Positions 14,032 to 14,630 of a stretch of DNA of 14,630 bases are shown piece after piece. This stretch comes from an uncultured Eubacteriales bacterium. Its GTDB lineage: Bacteria > Bacillota_A > Clostridia > Christensenellales > Aristaeellaceae. The notes beneath the pieces are model-generated. The model worked only from the letters and a program-made list of their open reading frames with translations. It ran no database searches and was not told the origin of the DNA. Where the stretch lies: contig USEE01000007.1 in NCBI GenBank assembly GCA_900553645.1, positions 1 through 14,630 of the forward strand, written 5' to 3'. Both the position numbers and the translations under genes were made by a program. How positions within the stretch are numbered: the first letter of the stretch is position 1; each line of letters begins with the position of its first letter.

Positions 14032-14351
14032 ACATTTCAGGCGCAGGGGTGGATTATGCCCACCGCTGTGCTAAAACGCAGTGATGGGGACGCGTAAGTC
14101 CATTTGGCGCGGCAGCAAAGCGAGCCGGGAAGGGTGAAAGCCCGGTCATGCCGCGGGATATACGCCATCACCCCGGAGCGGCCGGCTGAATCGCAATGCG
14201 CGTTAAGGCTCGGACGGGTGTCGCCCGGTACAGCGGCGGCGTATGCCTTGCCAATTTCAGGTGTACGCATTAAGAGGATGCTTTCATGCATCAAATTGGG
14301 TGGTACCGCGAAGACCTTTCGTCCCATGACTGGGATGGAAGGTCTTTTTTT
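14032..14351 (+). ncRNA. T-box riboswitch controlling ileS (tRNA-Ile sensor)
   Basis: This is a transcription-attenuation leader that reads tRNA-Ile charging. The signature T-box GGGTGGTACCGCG lies at 14298-14310; its TGGT bulge is complementary to ACCA, as expected for a tRNA with discriminator A, such as tRNA-Ile. Stem I shows the AGCGAG bulge (14119-14124), the distal CCGGG...GGGTG...CCCGG hairpin and a CGCGGCA/TGCCGCG helix. The likely specifier is ATC (Ile) at 14167-14169, followed by the usual A and then CCCC, which can pair with GGGG at 14086-14089; after it comes the familiar GGAGC...CTGAA segment. Uncharged tRNA should favour the antiterminator and allow ileS expression. The specifier is called from alignment by eye: the 5' flank is GCC rather than the common GAA, and an ATA at 14158-14160 is a less likely alternative. 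The lead-in at 14044-14081 adds two small hairpins. Confidence 0.93.
14311..14351 (+). terminator. T-box attenuator terminator
   Basis: A 16-bp stem (14311-14326 with 14331-14346, two G-U pairs) with loop TGAC is followed by seven T. It begins directly after the T-box sequence, so it competes with the antiterminator in the usual way. Confidence 0.95.
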
Positions 14352-14458
14352 AGGATGTGTCTGATATATGCCCTATAAAGCTTCAGGCGCGTTCCGCTGC
14401 GGAAGCAAGCGATATATGCGGCGCAAATTTGCACCGCTGACAAAGGAGAGGAAAACGC

Positions 14459-14630
14459 ATGTTTGACAAGGTTTCCACGGATCTGAATTTCGTGGAACGC
14501 GAAAAGGACGTCGCGCAGCTTTGGAAAGACCGCGACGTATTCAAGCGCTCTATTGACCAGCGCGAGGGCTGCGATGTATTCACGTTTTACGACGGCCCGC
14601 CGACGGCCAACGGCAAGCCCCACATCGGCC
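14459..14630 (+). CDS. ileS: Isoleucyl-tRNA synthetase, N-terminal part
   Basis: The frame is open from the ATG at 14459 to the right edge (57 complete codons) and continues outside. AAAGGAGAGG (14442-14451) lies 7 nt upstream. The protein begins MFDKVSTDLNFVEREKDVAQLW and reaches TFYDGPPTANGKPHIG, the start of the class I HIGH signature with the flanking sequence characteristic of IleRS. The enzyme charges tRNA-Ile in the cytoplasm. The T-box leader upstream, whose specifier reads as an Ile codon, independently supports the identity. About 107 nt separate the attenuator from the ATG, longer than required, and hold two small hairpins (14392-14404 and 14418-14437). Confidence 0.96.
   Translation, partial: MFDKVSTDLNFVEREKDVAQLWKDRDVFKRSIDQREGCDVFTFYDGPPTANGKPHIG

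Overview
The window looks like chromosome of a GC-rich, anaerobic, endospore-forming member of the Bacillota (Clostridia-like). The signs are a SpoIID engulfment enzyme directly downstream of murA (an arrangement known from spore formers), a reverse-type rubrerythrin, a T-box riboswitch in front of ileS, strong GGAGG ribosome binding sites and sigma-A-like promoters. The rank is an inference; nothing here fixes a genus.

Layout. 1-187: tail of an unrecognised plus-strand gene. 236-877: an AT-rich gene for a small secreted protein, unlike its GC-rich neighbours in composition. 1012-4939, minus strand: reverse rubrerythrin with a clear terminator, threonine synthase (thrC), a small P-loop NTPase with its own promoter and terminator, and a pyridoxamine/pyridoxal kinase with a strong promoter preceded by a pair of 10-bp direct repeats. 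5010-8448, minus strand: a sporulation and cell-wall group read as membrane-anchored protein, murA, spoIID. 8474-11903, minus strand: a tightly coupled three-gene operon (4-bp ATGA overlaps) of an orphan sensor histidine kinase, a CrtO-like integral membrane protein and a PF12831-type FAD oxidoreductase, closed by a strong terminator. 11939-12525, plus strand: a divergent gene for a small membrane protein. 12702-13967: O-acetylhomoserine sulfhydrylase (metY). 13997-14630: promoter, T-box leader, terminator and the start of ileS.

Two copies of a structured intergenic repeat of about 160 bp with terminal inverted repeats lie at 3893-4058 and 6236-6399. They resemble a non-autonomous (MITE-like) element. 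One copy supplies the last codons of the pyridoxal kinase gene, and the other sits between murA and spoIID.

Themes. ThrC and MetY are PLP enzymes of the aspartate and sulfur amino acid pathways, and the kinase salvages PLP. MurA and SpoIID make and remodel peptidoglycan. The least explained unit is the kinase/CrtO-like/FAD-oxidoreductase operon, for which no known pathway can be named from the sequence. No transposase, CRISPR array, tRNA or rRNA gene was seen.
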